Assembly: GCF_014295035.1 (NCBI RefSeq)
Contig: NZ_CP060404.1
Span: 4,434,501 to 4,498,500, forward strand
Direction: 5' to 3'
DNA: 64,000 nt
DNA from: Streptomyces buecherae
GTDB taxonomy: Bacteria > Actinomycetota > Actinomycetes > Streptomycetales > Streptomycetaceae
The notes under the pieces were generated by a model that had not been told where the DNA came from, ran no database searches, and saw nothing but the letters and a program-made list of their open reading frames with translations. The translations under genes were made by a program, and so were the position numbers. Of the stretch, positions 9,129 to 18,558 are shown one piece after another (position 1 is the stretch's first letter; every line of letters begins with the position of its first letter).

Positions 9129-10323
9129 CGTGGCGCACGGTCAGGTGGTGGATGTTGGTCTCGCCGTAGTTGCTGGAGCTGCACGGCTTGGAGTTGTCGC
9201 AGTTCGCCTGCGTGTAGGCGCCGGCCTTGAAGTAGTTGCCGGAGCCGGAGTGCGAGATCGTGGTCTGCAACTCGCCGTTGTAGTACACCTTGACCTTGCC
9301 GCCCCCGGCCACGAACTTGGCCTCGAAGACCGTGCCGAGCTGGTAGTCGTCGTCGACCAGCTTGTGGCGCGTGGTGTCCTCCTTGGTGACGTAGAGCTTC
9401 TTGCCCTCAAGGCGGAAGACGGTGAGGTCGTCGTCCCCGCCGTGGATCTGGGCGCCGACCACGTACGGACGCTCGTTGGGCAGGTGGGTGAACGCCTCGC
9501 GGACGATCATCGTGTGGGTGCCCGACGTCGTGGACCAGCTCGCCTTGTCCTTGCCGCCGTTCTTCATCTCGCGCAGCTCGGACCGGGGGTTCTTGGAGCC
9601 GCTGGTGGTGACCCCGTTGACCGGCGCGCGGAACTGCACGGCCTTGCCGCCCGGTGCGACCTTGAAGTACGGGTCGTGCGAGTAGCGGGCCAGCTCCGGC
9701 TGGGTGATCTCGGTGGGGCGCTCGTCCTCGCCGATGGGCAGGGTCTGCTTCCAGTTGGTGAGGTCGAGCACGTCCGCCGGCACCCGGGCGTCCCCGTCGC
9801 CGTCGGAGGTGCCGCCCCAGACCTGCACCTCGGTCAGGCTGTTCCAGGTGCCGGTGGTGCCGTCCTCGCCCGCGTACCCGTGGCCCACGTAGCGGATCTT
9901 GGACGTCTCGACGGGGCGGATCGTGAACGACTCCAGGCCCGTGCCGGAGCCGCTGCTGCTGCCGTCGAAGGCGGTGGACCAGGAGGAGCCGGTCCAGTAC
10001 TGGAGCTGGAACCGGTTGCGGCGGCTGTCGCCCCGGTAGGTGGCCAGCTTGACCTGGCTCACGGTCTTGGTGGCGCCGAGGTCGAGTTGGAGCCAGGCTC
10101 CGTCGCCCTCGCCCGACCAGCGGGTGTCGAAGTCGTCGTCCACGACGTTGGCGGGCGCGTTGTCGTCGCTCGTGCTCGCGGTGACCGCGCCGGCGCCTGG
10201 GGTGAGTTCGGCCTCGGCGGCGCGCGCGGCGCTCGGCGCGGCGGTGAGCGCGGCGAGCGAGGCGGCGAGGGCCGTGGCGACGGCCAGCGCCGTACGGCAT
10301 CGCGGCGTGAAGGTATCGGCCAT
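9124..10323 (-). CDS. Secreted alginate lyase, family PL7, with N-terminal discoidin domain
   Basis: This is a 399-residue exported polysaccharide lyase. Residues 1-36 are a signal peptide ending ARAAEA. Residues about 40-175 are an F5/8 type C (discoidin-like, CBM32-like) sugar-binding domain. From about residue 185 to the end is an alginate_lyase2 (PL7) domain with all three family signatures: RSELRE, QIH and YFKAGAYTQ. These carry the catalytic Arg, Gln, His and Tyr for beta-elimination of uronate chains. In PL7 the QIH form is usually linked to guluronate-rich substrate. Start ATG 10323 has GGAAGAGGA upstream. The gene is single, between an ABC-F gene and a convergent ligase gene. Confidence 0.95.
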   Translation of the reverse strand: MADTFTPRCRTALAVATALAASLAALTAAPSAARAAEAELTPGAGAVTASTSDDNAPANVVDDDFDTRWSGEGDGAWLQLDLGATKTVSQVKLATYRGDSRRNRFQLQYWTGSSWSTAFDGSSSGSGTGLESFTIRPVETSKIRYVGHGYAGEDGTTGTWNSLTEVQVWGGTSDGDGDARVPADVLDLTNWKQTLPIGEDERPTEITQPELARYSHDPYFKVAPGGKAVQFRAPVNGVTTSGSKNPRSELREMKNGGKDKASWSTTSGTHTMIVREAFTHLPNERPYVVGAQIHGGDDDLTVFRLEGKKLYVTKEDTTRHKLVDDDYQLGTVFEAKFVAGGGKVKVYYNGELQTTISHSGSGNYFKAGAYTQANCDNSKPCSSSNYGETNIHHLTVRHD

Positions 10324-10700
10324 GGGGAACTGTTCCTCTTCCTCGTCGGGATCGTCCTGTGCCCCCCGCGCCGGTGGGCGGCGGGGGACGGCCGGGCGCT
10401 GCGGAGGCCACGGGGACCGTCGCGCCTCCCCTCGCGACCGGCACCCGCCGACCGAGCCGGCCCCCCGACCCCCGTGCGGTGGGCGACACGGCGGGCGATA
10501 CGGCGAGCGGTGCGGCGGGCGACGCCGGATCGTCGGCGTTCCCCGTGGCTTCCGGCCTCCATCCCAGGCCGGCGCGGGTTGTTCAGCAAGCCGCCGCGGG
10601 CTCGGTGAACAATCCCGCCCCCTGCCCGTCACCGGCCCGCCCCCGGCCCGGCGCCCCGCCATGCGCCAGGCCACCGCCCCGGGGCGGTGTACGGGGCCCG
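10324..10700. other. Intergenic between ABC-F stop and alginate lyase start
   Basis: About 375 bases with imperfect GCGGCGGGCGA-type repeats near 10480-10530. It should contain the lyase promoter, but no element was recognised. Confidence 0.4.
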
Positions 10701-12362
10701 CTACGGGCGTGGGCCCGTGGCCGACAGCGGGAGCCGGTGCGGCGCCAGGGCCAGGTGCGGCCAGGAGCTGACGTCGCGTTGGAGCTGGCGGTCGTGGGTG
10801 GCCAGGACGACGGCCGCGGCGGTGGCCCGCAGCGCCTCGGTGAGTTCGTCGACCAGGGCGATGGACAGGTGGTTGGTGGGCTCGTCGAGCAGCAGGACGT
10901 GCGGCCGGGACGCGAGGGCCAGCGCGAGGTCGAGGCGCCGCTGCTGGCCCATCGACAACTCGGCCACCGGCCTGTTCGCGTCCCGCGCGCCGAGCAGCCC
11001 CAGCGCGCCGAGCCCGACGACCTCGCCCGCCGCCAGGACGCCGGCGCTGACCAGCCGCGCGGTGTGCGCCTCGTACAGCTCGCGGGCCCGCTCGCCGGTG
11101 GCGCGCGGCGACTCCTGCCCGAGCAGGTGGAGGCGGACGCCGTGCGGCCGGTGCACCCGGCCCGCGCCGGGGGCGAGTTCGCCGGCCAGTACGGCCAGGA
11201 GCGTGGACTTGCCCGCGCCGTTGGGACCGCTGACGACCAATCGGTCGCCCGACTCCAGGGCCAGGTTGACCGGCCGGTGCAGCCGCCCGGCCACGGCCAC
11301 CTCGTCCGCGCGCAGCAGCACGACGCCGGGCCGGGCCGGCAGTTCGGGCAGCGCCAGGTGACGCGGTGGCACCGGCGCGGTGACCCGGTGTCGGGCCAGG
11401 TCGTCCTGGCGCCGGTGCACGGCGCGGGCCAACGAGCCGGCGCGGGTGGCGCGCTGGTGCTTGCCGGTGCCCTTGTCGGGGCGCCAACCGGTGCTGAGCC
11501 GGTTCTGCGCCTCGGACAGCGCCTGCGCGAGCCGCACGTGCTCGGCCTGCTGCTGCTCGTACTCCGCCGCCCAGCGGGCCCGTTCGGCCGCGCGACCCTC
11601 CCGGTACCCGTCGTACCCGCCGCCGTAGACGCGCGGCCGGCCGTCCCGGGTGGGGTCCAGGTCGAGCACGTGGGTGGCCACGTCCGCGAGCAGTGCCCGG
11701 TCGTGGCTGACCACGACGGAGCCGCCGGTGTGCGCGCGCAGCCGCTCGGTGAGGAAGTGGAGCCCGGCGAGGTCGAGGTGGTTGGTCGGCTCGTCCAGGA
11801 GCAGGAAGTCGTCGTCGGCGCCGAGCAGGCAGGCCAGCCGGACCCGGTAGCGCTGGCCGATGGAGAGCGTGTCGAGCGGGCGGGCGCGGTCGCTGACCGC
11901 GCCGAGGCCGGCGAGCGCCACGTCGACCCGGCGGTCGGCGTCCCAGGCGTCCAGCGCCTGCGCCGCCTCCAGGGCGTTCGCGTACGCCGCGTCGGCGCCG
12001 GGCCGGCCGGCGGCCAGGGCGGCAGCGGCGGTGTCGAGGTCGCGTACGGCGGCGCGGGCGTCGGCGAGGTGTTCGTCGATGAAGTCGCCGACGGTGCGCC
12101 CGTCGTCGGCGGGCATCTGCTGTTCGGCCAGCGCGAGGGTCCCCACGCGGTGCACGGTCCCCGCGTCCGGCACCAGGGCGCCGGCCAGGACGTGCAGCAG
12201 GGTGGACTTGCCGCGGCCGTTCTCGCCGACGACGCCCCAGCGCGACCCTGGCGAGACCTGGAGGTCGAGGTGGCGCAGCACGGTGCGGCCACCGCGCGCG
12301 ACGTGGACGTCGGCGCACGTCAACTGGGCCCGGTCGCGGGCGGGCAAGGCAAGGGTGGGCAT
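10701..12362 (-). CDS. ABC-F family ATP-binding protein (ribosome protection type)
   Basis: The protein has 553 residues with two nucleotide-binding domains and no membrane segment, which is the ABC-F layout. Domain 1 has Walker A GENGRGKST, the signature LSIGQRYRVRLA and Walker B LLLDEPTNHLD. Domain 2 has Walker A GPNGAGKST, the signature LSMGQQRRLDLA and Walker B LLLDEPTNHLS. Between them is the inter-domain linker rich in Gln/Arg/Ala (YEQQQAEHVRLAQALSEAQ) that reaches into the ribosome in antibiotic-resistance members. ABC-F proteins act on the ribosomal E site; the streptomycete ones commonly protect against macrolides or related drugs. The drug cannot be told from sequence. Start ATG 12362 follows GGAGG. 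A long leader upstream could hold drug-responsive control. Confidence 0.93.
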   Translation of the reverse strand: MPTLALPARDRAQLTCADVHVARGGRTVLRHLDLQVSPGSRWGVVGENGRGKSTLLHVLAGALVPDAGTVHRVGTLALAEQQMPADDGRTVGDFIDEHLADARAAVRDLDTAAAALAAGRPGADAAYANALEAAQALDAWDADRRVDVALAGLGAVSDRARPLDTLSIGQRYRVRLACLLGADDDFLLLDEPTNHLDLAGLHFLTERLRAHTGGSVVVSHDRALLADVATHVLDLDPTRDGRPRVYGGGYDGYREGRAAERARWAAEYEQQQAEHVRLAQALSEAQNRLSTGWRPDKGTGKHQRATRAGSLARAVHRRQDDLARHRVTAPVPPRHLALPELPARPGVVLLRADEVAVAGRLHRPVNLALESGDRLVVSGPNGAGKSTLLAVLAGELAPGAGRVHRPHGVRLHLLGQESPRATGERARELYEAHTARLVSAGVLAAGEVVGLGALGLLGARDANRPVAELSMGQQRRLDLALALASRPHVLLLDEPTNHLSIALVDELTEALRATAAAVVLATHDRQLQRDVSSWPHLALAPHRLPLSATGPRP

Positions 12363-12589
12363 GGTGTTCTTCCTCCGGAAGCGGGCGCACGGCACCCGCG
12401 TACGGGAGGGGAGGCCACCCGCGTACGAGGGGAGTGACCAGCCGCGTACGAGCGGGGTGTGTGTGCGCCTTCGGGCTGACGGGCGGCCCGGCCCGCGACG
12501 GGGCGGGGCCGTGGACGATGTCACGGCTCTCGGCGCGCCCACCACGAGGGGGGAGCGGCGGAGCCGGTGGCCCGATCAGAGGAAGAACA

Positions 12590-12606
12590 GATACTGCATA
12601 CGTATC
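12590..12606 (-). promoter_or_regulatory. Dyad upstream of the ABC-F gene
   Basis: GATAC and GTATC flank a seven-base spacer (GATACTGCATACGTATC), about 230 bases before the ABC-F start. It is the only AT-rich spot in the region, so it is a candidate operator or promoter core. Binding partner unknown. Confidence 0.35.
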
Positions 12607-12844
12607 AGGCTAACAGCCGGTGCTCCGGCCCGGCCCGTGGATTTTCTCGCCGCCGGGCCCGTGGGTCGTCAGACCGCCGGACCCGTGGGGCGTCAGACGC
12701 TGGCCAGCAGGAAGTCCTCCCCGCTGGAGGCGCGCAGGCCGTCGGTCCGGTTGGCGAAGTAGCGGTCCGCCAGCGCGGCTCCGGGCAGGTGGCGGGCGGC
12801 GGCCGGGTGGGGATCGTCGGGCGCGGGCGCACGGGTGCGCGGCG

Positions 12845-12898
12845 CGCGGGCGTACGGGCGCGCGGGCGTACGGGCGATGGCTGCGCGGGCGTACGGGC
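12845..12898. repeat. Three copies of a 15-base direct repeat
   Basis: CGCGGGCGTACGGGC occurs at 12845-12859, 12861-12875 and 12884-12898. The copies lie between the PAS protein stop and the ABC-F leader, probably from slippage. Confidence 0.75.
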
Positions 12899-12986
12899 CT
12901 ACGGCGGCGTGGGCCGGCGCCGTAGGGGTCGCCGGCCAACGGACGCCCGACGAGTGGGCGCCCGCCGGGGTGGGGCCTGGTCGGCG

Positions 12987-15900
12987 CTAGTTCGTGCCGA
13001 TCTTGGCGAGGAGGTCCACGATGCGGCCCTGCACCTCGGGGCTGGTCGAGCGTTCGGCCAGAAAGAGCACGGTCTCGCCGGAGCTGAGCCGGGAGAGCTG
13101 GCCGGGGTCGATGTCGGCGGAGGTGTAGACGACGAGCGGGGTGCGGTTGAGCAGCCCGTTGCCACGGAGCCAGTCCACGATGCCGGCGCGCCGACGGCGT
13201 ACCTGCATGAGGTCCATGACCACGAGGTTGGGCCGGGTCTGGGCGGCGAGGTTGACCGCCTCGGCGTCCGTGTTCGCGCGGGCCACCTGCATGCCGCGCC
13301 GCTGCAACGTCTCCGACAGCGCGCCCGCGATCGGCTCGTGCTCCTCGATCAGCAGCACCCGTGGCGGGTGCTGCTCGCTGTCGCGCGGGGCCAGCGCCTT
13401 GAGCAGCACGGCCGGGTCGGCGCCGTACGCCGCCTCCCGGGTCGCCTGCCCGAGTCCGGCCGTCACCAGCACCGGGACCTCGGCCGCCACCGCTGCCGTC
13501 CGCAGCGACTGGAGCGCCGTGCGCGTGATCGGGCCGGTCAGCGGGTCCACGAACAGCGCCGCGGGGTAGGCGGCGATCTGCGCGTCGACCTCCTCGCGCG
13601 AGTGCACGATCACCGGCCGGTAGCCCCGGTCGCTCAGCGCCTGCTGCGTGGACATGTCGGGGGCCGGCCAGACCAGCAGCCGGCGCGGGTTGTCCAGCGG
13701 CTCGGGCGGCAACTCGTCGTCCATCGGCGGGCGGTGGTCGTCCACGACCTCCACCGCGCCGTTGGGCCCGTCCAGCGGCTCGGGGCCCTCGGCGCCCTCG
13801 TCCGGCGCGCCTATGGCGAACGCCCGCCCGGCGCCGGAGGCCAGCCGCTGCTGCGGCTGCTGCTGGCCGGGGTGGTGCGGGGCGGCCTGCGGCATCGGCT
13901 GCTGCGCGCGGTGCGGCGGCTGCGCCAGGCCGGGCAGCGCCGCGCCGTCCGGCCGGCCCGTCCCCGTCGGCTCGCCGTCCCGGCCCTGACCTGCGGCATC
14001 GGGGCCCGCGTCGGGCCCGTTCGGGTCCGGGTACCCCGCGTCGGGGCGCGCCGCCAGCTTGCGGCGCCGGCCCGAACCGGCCGCCCCGCCCACGGGCGGC
14101 TGGCCCGGCTGGCCCGCCCCGTGCGGGGGCTGGCCACCCTGCGCGGGGTGGTGCGGCTGCTGGGGCGGGGCCGTCGGATCGGGGATGGCCTGCGCGAAGG
14201 GCATGCCCTGACCGAGCGTGCGCACGCTGATCGGGCGGCCCTGCGTGTCGTGCGAGGGCTCGCCTCGGTGCGGGTCGCCCCGGTGCGGGTCGCCGTGCTG
14301 GGGCTCGCCGCGCTGCGGGCCGGTGCCGGGCAGCGCGGGTCGGCCGCCCCACGGGTCGGCAGCGCGGGGCGCGTCGCCGCCCGTGGCGGCCTGCCCGGCG
14401 CCGCTCGGGTCGCCGAGCGGGCGCCGCCCGGCCGGTGGCTGCTCGCCGGGCCGGCCGCCCTGCGACCGGGCGTCGGGCTGACCGGGTTGTCCGGGCTGAC
14501 CCGCATGGCCGGGGTGGCCGGGGTGGCCGCCGTGCCCGGGCTGACCGCCCTGCCCGTCGCTGCCGGGGCGCGGCTGTTCGTCCGCGAGCGGGCGCCGCGC
14601 GCGCCGCTGCCCCTGACCCTGCTGGCCGGGCCCCTGCTGGCCCGCGCCGTGCGGCGGTTGCTGGGCCTGCTGTCCCGGCGGGCCCTGGTCGTACGGCCCG
14701 TTGCCGACGGCCTGGCCGGGCTGCTGTCCCCGCGCCTCGGGGTCGTGCGGCGCGGCCCACGGAGGCACGGCCTCGGCGCGCGGTTCCGGGACGCCGGGCG
14801 GCCACGGCGCGCCCGCCGCGCCGGCGCCGCCGGACTGGCCCGGCCCGCCCTGCGCGGCGGGGCCGGTCGCGCCGTACGCGGACTGCGCGGGCACCATGCC
14901 GACCGGGCCGAGGCCCTGCGGCGGCGCGCCCTGGCCTCCCGCGTCCTGCTGGTCGGCCGCCGCCGGCGGCAGCGCGAACGGCACCCGCCCGGCCGCCACC
15001 TCGTGCGCCTGCTGCTGCGCCATCGGCTGCTGCCCGGAACCCGCCCGCTGGCCCGGCCCCTGCTCCGGACCCTGGCCCGGGCCCCGCGGGTGCGCCTGCT
15101 GCGGTACGGAGTGCTCGGCCGCCTCGCCGAGCGCTCGACGCGCCCGCCGCCGCCCCGTGCCCTGCGGCCCGTCGCCCTGTACCGCCTCGCCCTGCCGCGA
15201 CCCGTCGCCCGGCTGCTGCGGGTCCATCGCCGCCGCCGGCCCGCCACTGGGCGCGGCGGCCCAACCCCCGGAGCGCGGGTCCGCCCCGGCCTGGCCCGGT
15301 TCCTGTTCCGTACGTCCCGTCTCGGGGTTCGCCGGGCGCCCGCCCGGCCGGCCTCCCGCCCCGAGGAGCGCGGCCGGTTCCAGGCCGCCCGGCCCCTGCG
15401 GCCCACCCCGCGCGTCGCTCGCGGCGGGCGGCAGCGCCAACGCGCCGCCCTGACCGGCGCCGCCCTGACCAGTACCGGCCGCCAACTGCTCGGGCCGCCG
15501 CCCGGGTTGGCCCGCCTGCCCGGCCTGGTTCGCCTGCCCCGCCGCGTCGGCCTGGCCCGGCTGGCCCGGCTGGCCCGCTTGTTCGTGCCGGCCGGCGTGC
15601 GCGCCGCGCCGCCCCTCGGCGCCACCGCCCGGCTGACCCGGCTGACCCGGGCCGCCCGGCTGGCCCTGCGCCGGCACGGGGAGCTGGCCGCCGTGTCGCG
15701 GGTCGGACTGCTGGCCCGGGCCCGGGGCGGCGGCGTCCGCTTCGCCGCCCTGCGGTCCGCGCCTGGCCCGCCGCCCGGTGGGGGCGGGGCCGCCGGCCGG
15801 CAGGCCCTGCGCGGGCACCGGCCGGGCGTCGCCGGCGCGCGGCCCGTCGTCGGGGCCGGCCGGCCCCTCGACGGCGCCCATCTTCCCGGGGTCGCCCGGC

Positions 15901-17951
15901 GCCTGGCCCGTACCGCCGTCGCCGCGCGCGTGCCGGTTCGCCCGGCGCCGCTGACCGCTGCTGGCCTCGTCCGTCGCCGCCGGCCCGGCCGCGCCCCGCA
16001 CGCCAGGGCCCACCGGAATGCCGGGCCCGACCGGGATGCCGCCCGCGCCGGCCCCGCCACCCTGGCCAGCGGGCTGTTCCTCGGCGGGGTCACGGCGCGC
16101 GCGCCGGCGCCCCGTGGGCCGCTGCCGCACGCCCGCATCGGCGTCGGCGCCACCGTCGTTACCGTCACCACTCCCGGCCGCGCCCGGCGCGCCACCCGGC
16201 GTTCCCTGGCCCGCCGCCTCGCCCTCGCCACCCGCGCGCCGCGCCCGCCGCCCGGACGAGTGCGCGCCACCGGCGGCGTCGGCGCCGCCCGCGACGCCCG
16301 CGGCCCGCGCGCCGTCCGTACCGCGCGCCGGCTCCTTGGGCACCGGCATCACGGTGGTGGAGTTCTCCTGGTCCACGGGAACGCGCACCGCGCCCGTGCT
16401 GTCGTCGGTGTCCGCCCGCCCGCTGGTCAGCGGCTTGCCGTCGGCGGAGACCGGCACTTCGAGCACGTACGCGCTGCCGCCCATGCCCGGCATCTCGTGC
16501 GTCTGCAACACGCCGCCGTGCTTGCGGACGATGCCGCGCACGATCGGCTCGTGCACCGGGTCGCCCCCCGGGTGCGGGCCGCGCACCTCGATCCGTACGA
16601 CATCGCCGCGCTGCGCCGCCGCCACCACGATCGTCGAGTCGCCGGGCGCGGCGGCCGGCTGCGGCGCGCCCCCCGGCGCGCCGTGCGCCCCCGGGTCCGG
16701 CACCGCCGCCCCGCCGACCGCCAGCGCGTTGCCGGTCGCGTCCAGCCCGGCGACGTCCGCGATCAGATGGGCGAGCGCCTGCGCCAGCCGTACGGGGTCC
16801 ACCTCGGCCTCGATGGGCGGCGCGTGCACCGCGAACCGCGCCCGGCCCGGGCCGATGAGTTCGATCGCGCCCTCGACGCCGGCGGCCACCACCGCGTCCA
16901 GCGACACCGTCTCGCGCGCGAGCCGCTCCTTGCCGGCCGCGAGCCGCTGGTAGCTGAGGACGTTGTCGACCAACGTCGTCATGCGCGCGTAGCCGGCGGC
17001 GAGGTAGTGCAGCACCTGGTTGGCCTCGGGCCACAACTGCCCGGCCGGGTCGGCGGCGAGCCCGCCCAGCTCACCGCGCAGCTCGGCCAGCGGCCCGCGC
17101 AGCGAGACGTCGAGCACGGCGAGGAGCTGCGCGTGCCGCGCGGCCAGCGCGTCGTACGAGCGCCGGTCGGTGAACGTCATCACCGCGCCCACCAACTGCT
17201 CGCCGTCCCGCACCGGCGCCGTCGTCAGGTCCACCGGCACCGCCCGGCCGTCCTTGGCCCACAGCACCTGCCCCCGCACCCGGTGCTTGCGGCCCGAGCG
17301 CAGTGTGTCGGCGAGCGGCGTCTCCTCGTACGGCAACGGCGTGCCGTCCGCGCGCGTGTGCTGGACCAGCGGGTGCAACTCCTGCCCGCCGAGGTCGCTG
17401 GCCCGGTAGCCGAGGATCTGCGCGGCCGACGGGTTGACGAGGACGACCTTGCCCTCGATGTCCACGCCCACCACGCCCTCGGCCGCGGCCCGCAGGATCA
17501 TCTCGGTCTGCCGCTGCTGCCGGGCGAGTTCGGCCTCGGTGTCCAGCGTGCCGGTCAGGTCGCGCACGACGAGCATGAGCAGCTCGTCACCGGTGTAGCT
17601 GTGGTGGTCCACGTACGGGGTGCGGCCGTCCTCCAGGTTGGCGCTGGTCACCTCGACCGGGAACTGGATGCCGTCGGTCCGCCGCGCGATCATGCGGGTC
17701 GGCTTCGTCCGGACGCCCTCGACCTCGCCGCTCGGCCGCATCGAACCGGGGATGCGCTTGGAGTCGAAGGACGGCAACAGGTCGAGCAACCCCCGCCCGA
17801 CCAGCGCCGTTCCCGGCGCCTCGAAGGTCTCCAGGGCGATGTGGTTGGCGTTGACGACGGTGCCGTTGGCGTTGACGAGCAACAGGGCGTCGGGCAGCGC
17901 GTCGAGTATCGCCGCGAGGCGAGCAGCGCCTCGCGATGGCCTGCTGCTCAC
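12987..17951 (-). CDS. Giant PAS / degenerate histidine kinase / receiver protein
   Basis: This 1654-residue signalling protein starts at GTG 17951, with GGAGG ten bases upstream. Two PAS domains (about residues 10-125 and 150-265; AILDALPDALLLVNANGTVV and MILRAAAEGVVGVDIEGKVV) precede a kinase-like core (about 270-505). Where a phospho-acceptor His is expected the text is VLDVSLRGPLAELRGEL, and the ATPase domain keeps a GMGGSAYVLEVPV end but has LAHLIADV in place of an N box, so catalysis looks lost. Residues about 545-1420 are a Gly/Pro/Gln/Ala linker. Two receiver-like domains follow (about 1423-1520 and 1530-1654); the second keeps the acceptor Asp in LVVMDLMQV. There is no membrane segment. 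It probably acts as a cytoplasmic scaffold rather than a kinase. Confidence 0.85.
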   Translation of the reverse strand: MSSRPSRGAARLAAILDALPDALLLVNANGTVVNANHIALETFEAPGTALVGRGLLDLLPSFDSKRIPGSMRPSGEVEGVRTKPTRMIARRTDGIQFPVEVTSANLEDGRTPYVDHHSYTGDELLMLVVRDLTGTLDTEAELARQQRQTEMILRAAAEGVVGVDIEGKVVLVNPSAAQILGYRASDLGGQELHPLVQHTRADGTPLPYEETPLADTLRSGRKHRVRGQVLWAKDGRAVPVDLTTAPVRDGEQLVGAVMTFTDRRSYDALAARHAQLLAVLDVSLRGPLAELRGELGGLAADPAGQLWPEANQVLHYLAAGYARMTTLVDNVLSYQRLAAGKERLARETVSLDAVVAAGVEGAIELIGPGRARFAVHAPPIEAEVDPVRLAQALAHLIADVAGLDATGNALAVGGAAVPDPGAHGAPGGAPQPAAAPGDSTIVVAAAQRGDVVRIEVRGPHPGGDPVHEPIVRGIVRKHGGVLQTHEMPGMGGSAYVLEVPVSADGKPLTSGRADTDDSTGAVRVPVDQENSTTVMPVPKEPARGTDGARAAGVAGGADAAGGAHSSGRRARRAGGEGEAAGQGTPGGAPGAAGSGDGNDGGADADAGVRQRPTGRRRARRDPAEEQPAGQGGGAGAGGIPVGPGIPVGPGVRGAAGPAATDEASSGQRRRANRHARGDGGTGQAPGDPGKMGAVEGPAGPDDGPRAGDARPVPAQGLPAGGPAPTGRRARRGPQGGEADAAAPGPGQQSDPRHGGQLPVPAQGQPGGPGQPGQPGGGAEGRRGAHAGRHEQAGQPGQPGQADAAGQANQAGQAGQPGRRPEQLAAGTGQGGAGQGGALALPPAASDARGGPQGPGGLEPAALLGAGGRPGGRPANPETGRTEQEPGQAGADPRSGGWAAAPSGGPAAAMDPQQPGDGSRQGEAVQGDGPQGTGRRRARRALGEAAEHSVPQQAHPRGPGQGPEQGPGQRAGSGQQPMAQQQAHEVAAGRVPFALPPAAADQQDAGGQGAPPQGLGPVGMVPAQSAYGATGPAAQGGPGQSGGAGAAGAPWPPGVPEPRAEAVPPWAAPHDPEARGQQPGQAVGNGPYDQGPPGQQAQQPPHGAGQQGPGQQGQGQRRARRPLADEQPRPGSDGQGGQPGHGGHPGHPGHAGQPGQPGQPDARSQGGRPGEQPPAGRRPLGDPSGAGQAATGGDAPRAADPWGGRPALPGTGPQRGEPQHGDPHRGDPHRGEPSHDTQGRPISVRTLGQGMPFAQAIPDPTAPPQQPHHPAQGGQPPHGAGQPGQPPVGGAAGSGRRRKLAARPDAGYPDPNGPDAGPDAAGQGRDGEPTGTGRPDGAALPGLAQPPHRAQQPMPQAAPHHPGQQQPQQRLASGAGRAFAIGAPDEGAEGPEPLDGPNGAVEVVDDHRPPMDDELPPEPLDNPRRLLVWPAPDMSTQQALSDRGYRPVIVHSREEVDAQIAAYPAALFVDPLTGPITRTALQSLRTAAVAAEVPVLVTAGLGQATREAAYGADPAVLLKALAPRDSEQHPPRVLLIEEHEPIAGALSETLQRRGMQVARANTDAEAVNLAAQTRPNLVVMDLMQVRRRRAGIVDWLRGNGLLNRTPLVVYTSADIDPGQLSRLSSGETVLFLAERSTSPEVQGRIVDLLAKIGTN

Positions 17952-18558
17952 GACGACGCTTCCTCCCAGATCTACGCTCCGTGCGGACACCCGGCGCCAT
18001 CCTGCCGCCCGTCCCGCTGGTGTCACTAGGGGAGGAGTCTACGGGCAGGTGCCCTCGACGCGGCGGCGGATGAGCGTGAGCCGCGACGCGCGTGGCGCAC
18101 CCTGGGGCAAACCTCGCCGGGCCCCACGCTCGCCCCCGAACCGGGACCAGCCCGACCTCCCCACATCCCCCTCCGCCCCGCGCCGACCGCTCGCCCCGGC
18201 CCCGTACGCGGCCGGAATCGGGGCGACACGCGGCCCGTACTGCGCCGACACGCGCGGAGGTACGGAGCCGGCGCGCGCGACGCGCCACGGAGCCGATACG
18301 CGCGATTCGCCACGGAATCGCGGCGAGCAAGAGGGAATGACCGCGAACATCACCGAATCGACGAAACCACAAAGAACTTCGGAAATGGCAAGCATGCCCG
18401 AAACGCCGCCACTGCGAGCGACGTCGGGAACGGGGCGATGGCGCGCCGTCAGAAACGTGCCCCCGTCCGGGACCGAGATCCTGGGCGGGGGCACGAGGTC
18501 CCACCGAACGCTCCGGGCCGAGACCCCGCGCCGAACGCGCCGGGCCGGAGCCGGGCCA
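17952..18558. other. Intergenic upstream of the giant PAS protein
   Basis: About 605 bases between the start of the PAS protein gene and the stop of the inhibitor gene, both on the minus strand. The part at 18330-18410 is richer in A and T and probably carries the PAS gene promoter. No further gene is supported. Confidence 0.45.

Larger units (their letters stand above)
12363..12986. other. Leader of the ABC-F gene and region after the large PAS protein gene
   Basis: About 620 bases. The half nearest 12362 is the ABC-F leader. Near 12590 is a short dyad in unusually AT-rich sequence. Between 12693 and 12986 the minus-strand frame shared with the upstream PAS protein stays open past its stop for 97 codons. 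It ends ALADRYFANRTDGLRASSG-EDFLLASV, which is protein-like, but it has no start codon. It may be the end of a decayed gene. Confidence 0.4.

Noticed and set aside
9124..12390. Minus-strand frame of 1088 codons running through alginate lyase and ABC-F
   Set aside because: Only its last 399 codons are the lyase. The rest is the wrong frame over the ABC-F gene, whose true frame has Walker and signature motifs.
12567..18029. Plus-strand frame of 1820 codons opposite the giant PAS protein gene
   Set aside because: It is antisense to a well-supported gene with clear PAS and receiver motifs. Its text is Arg/Pro/Gly/Ala-rich and has no domain; long antisense frames are common in such GC-rich DNA.
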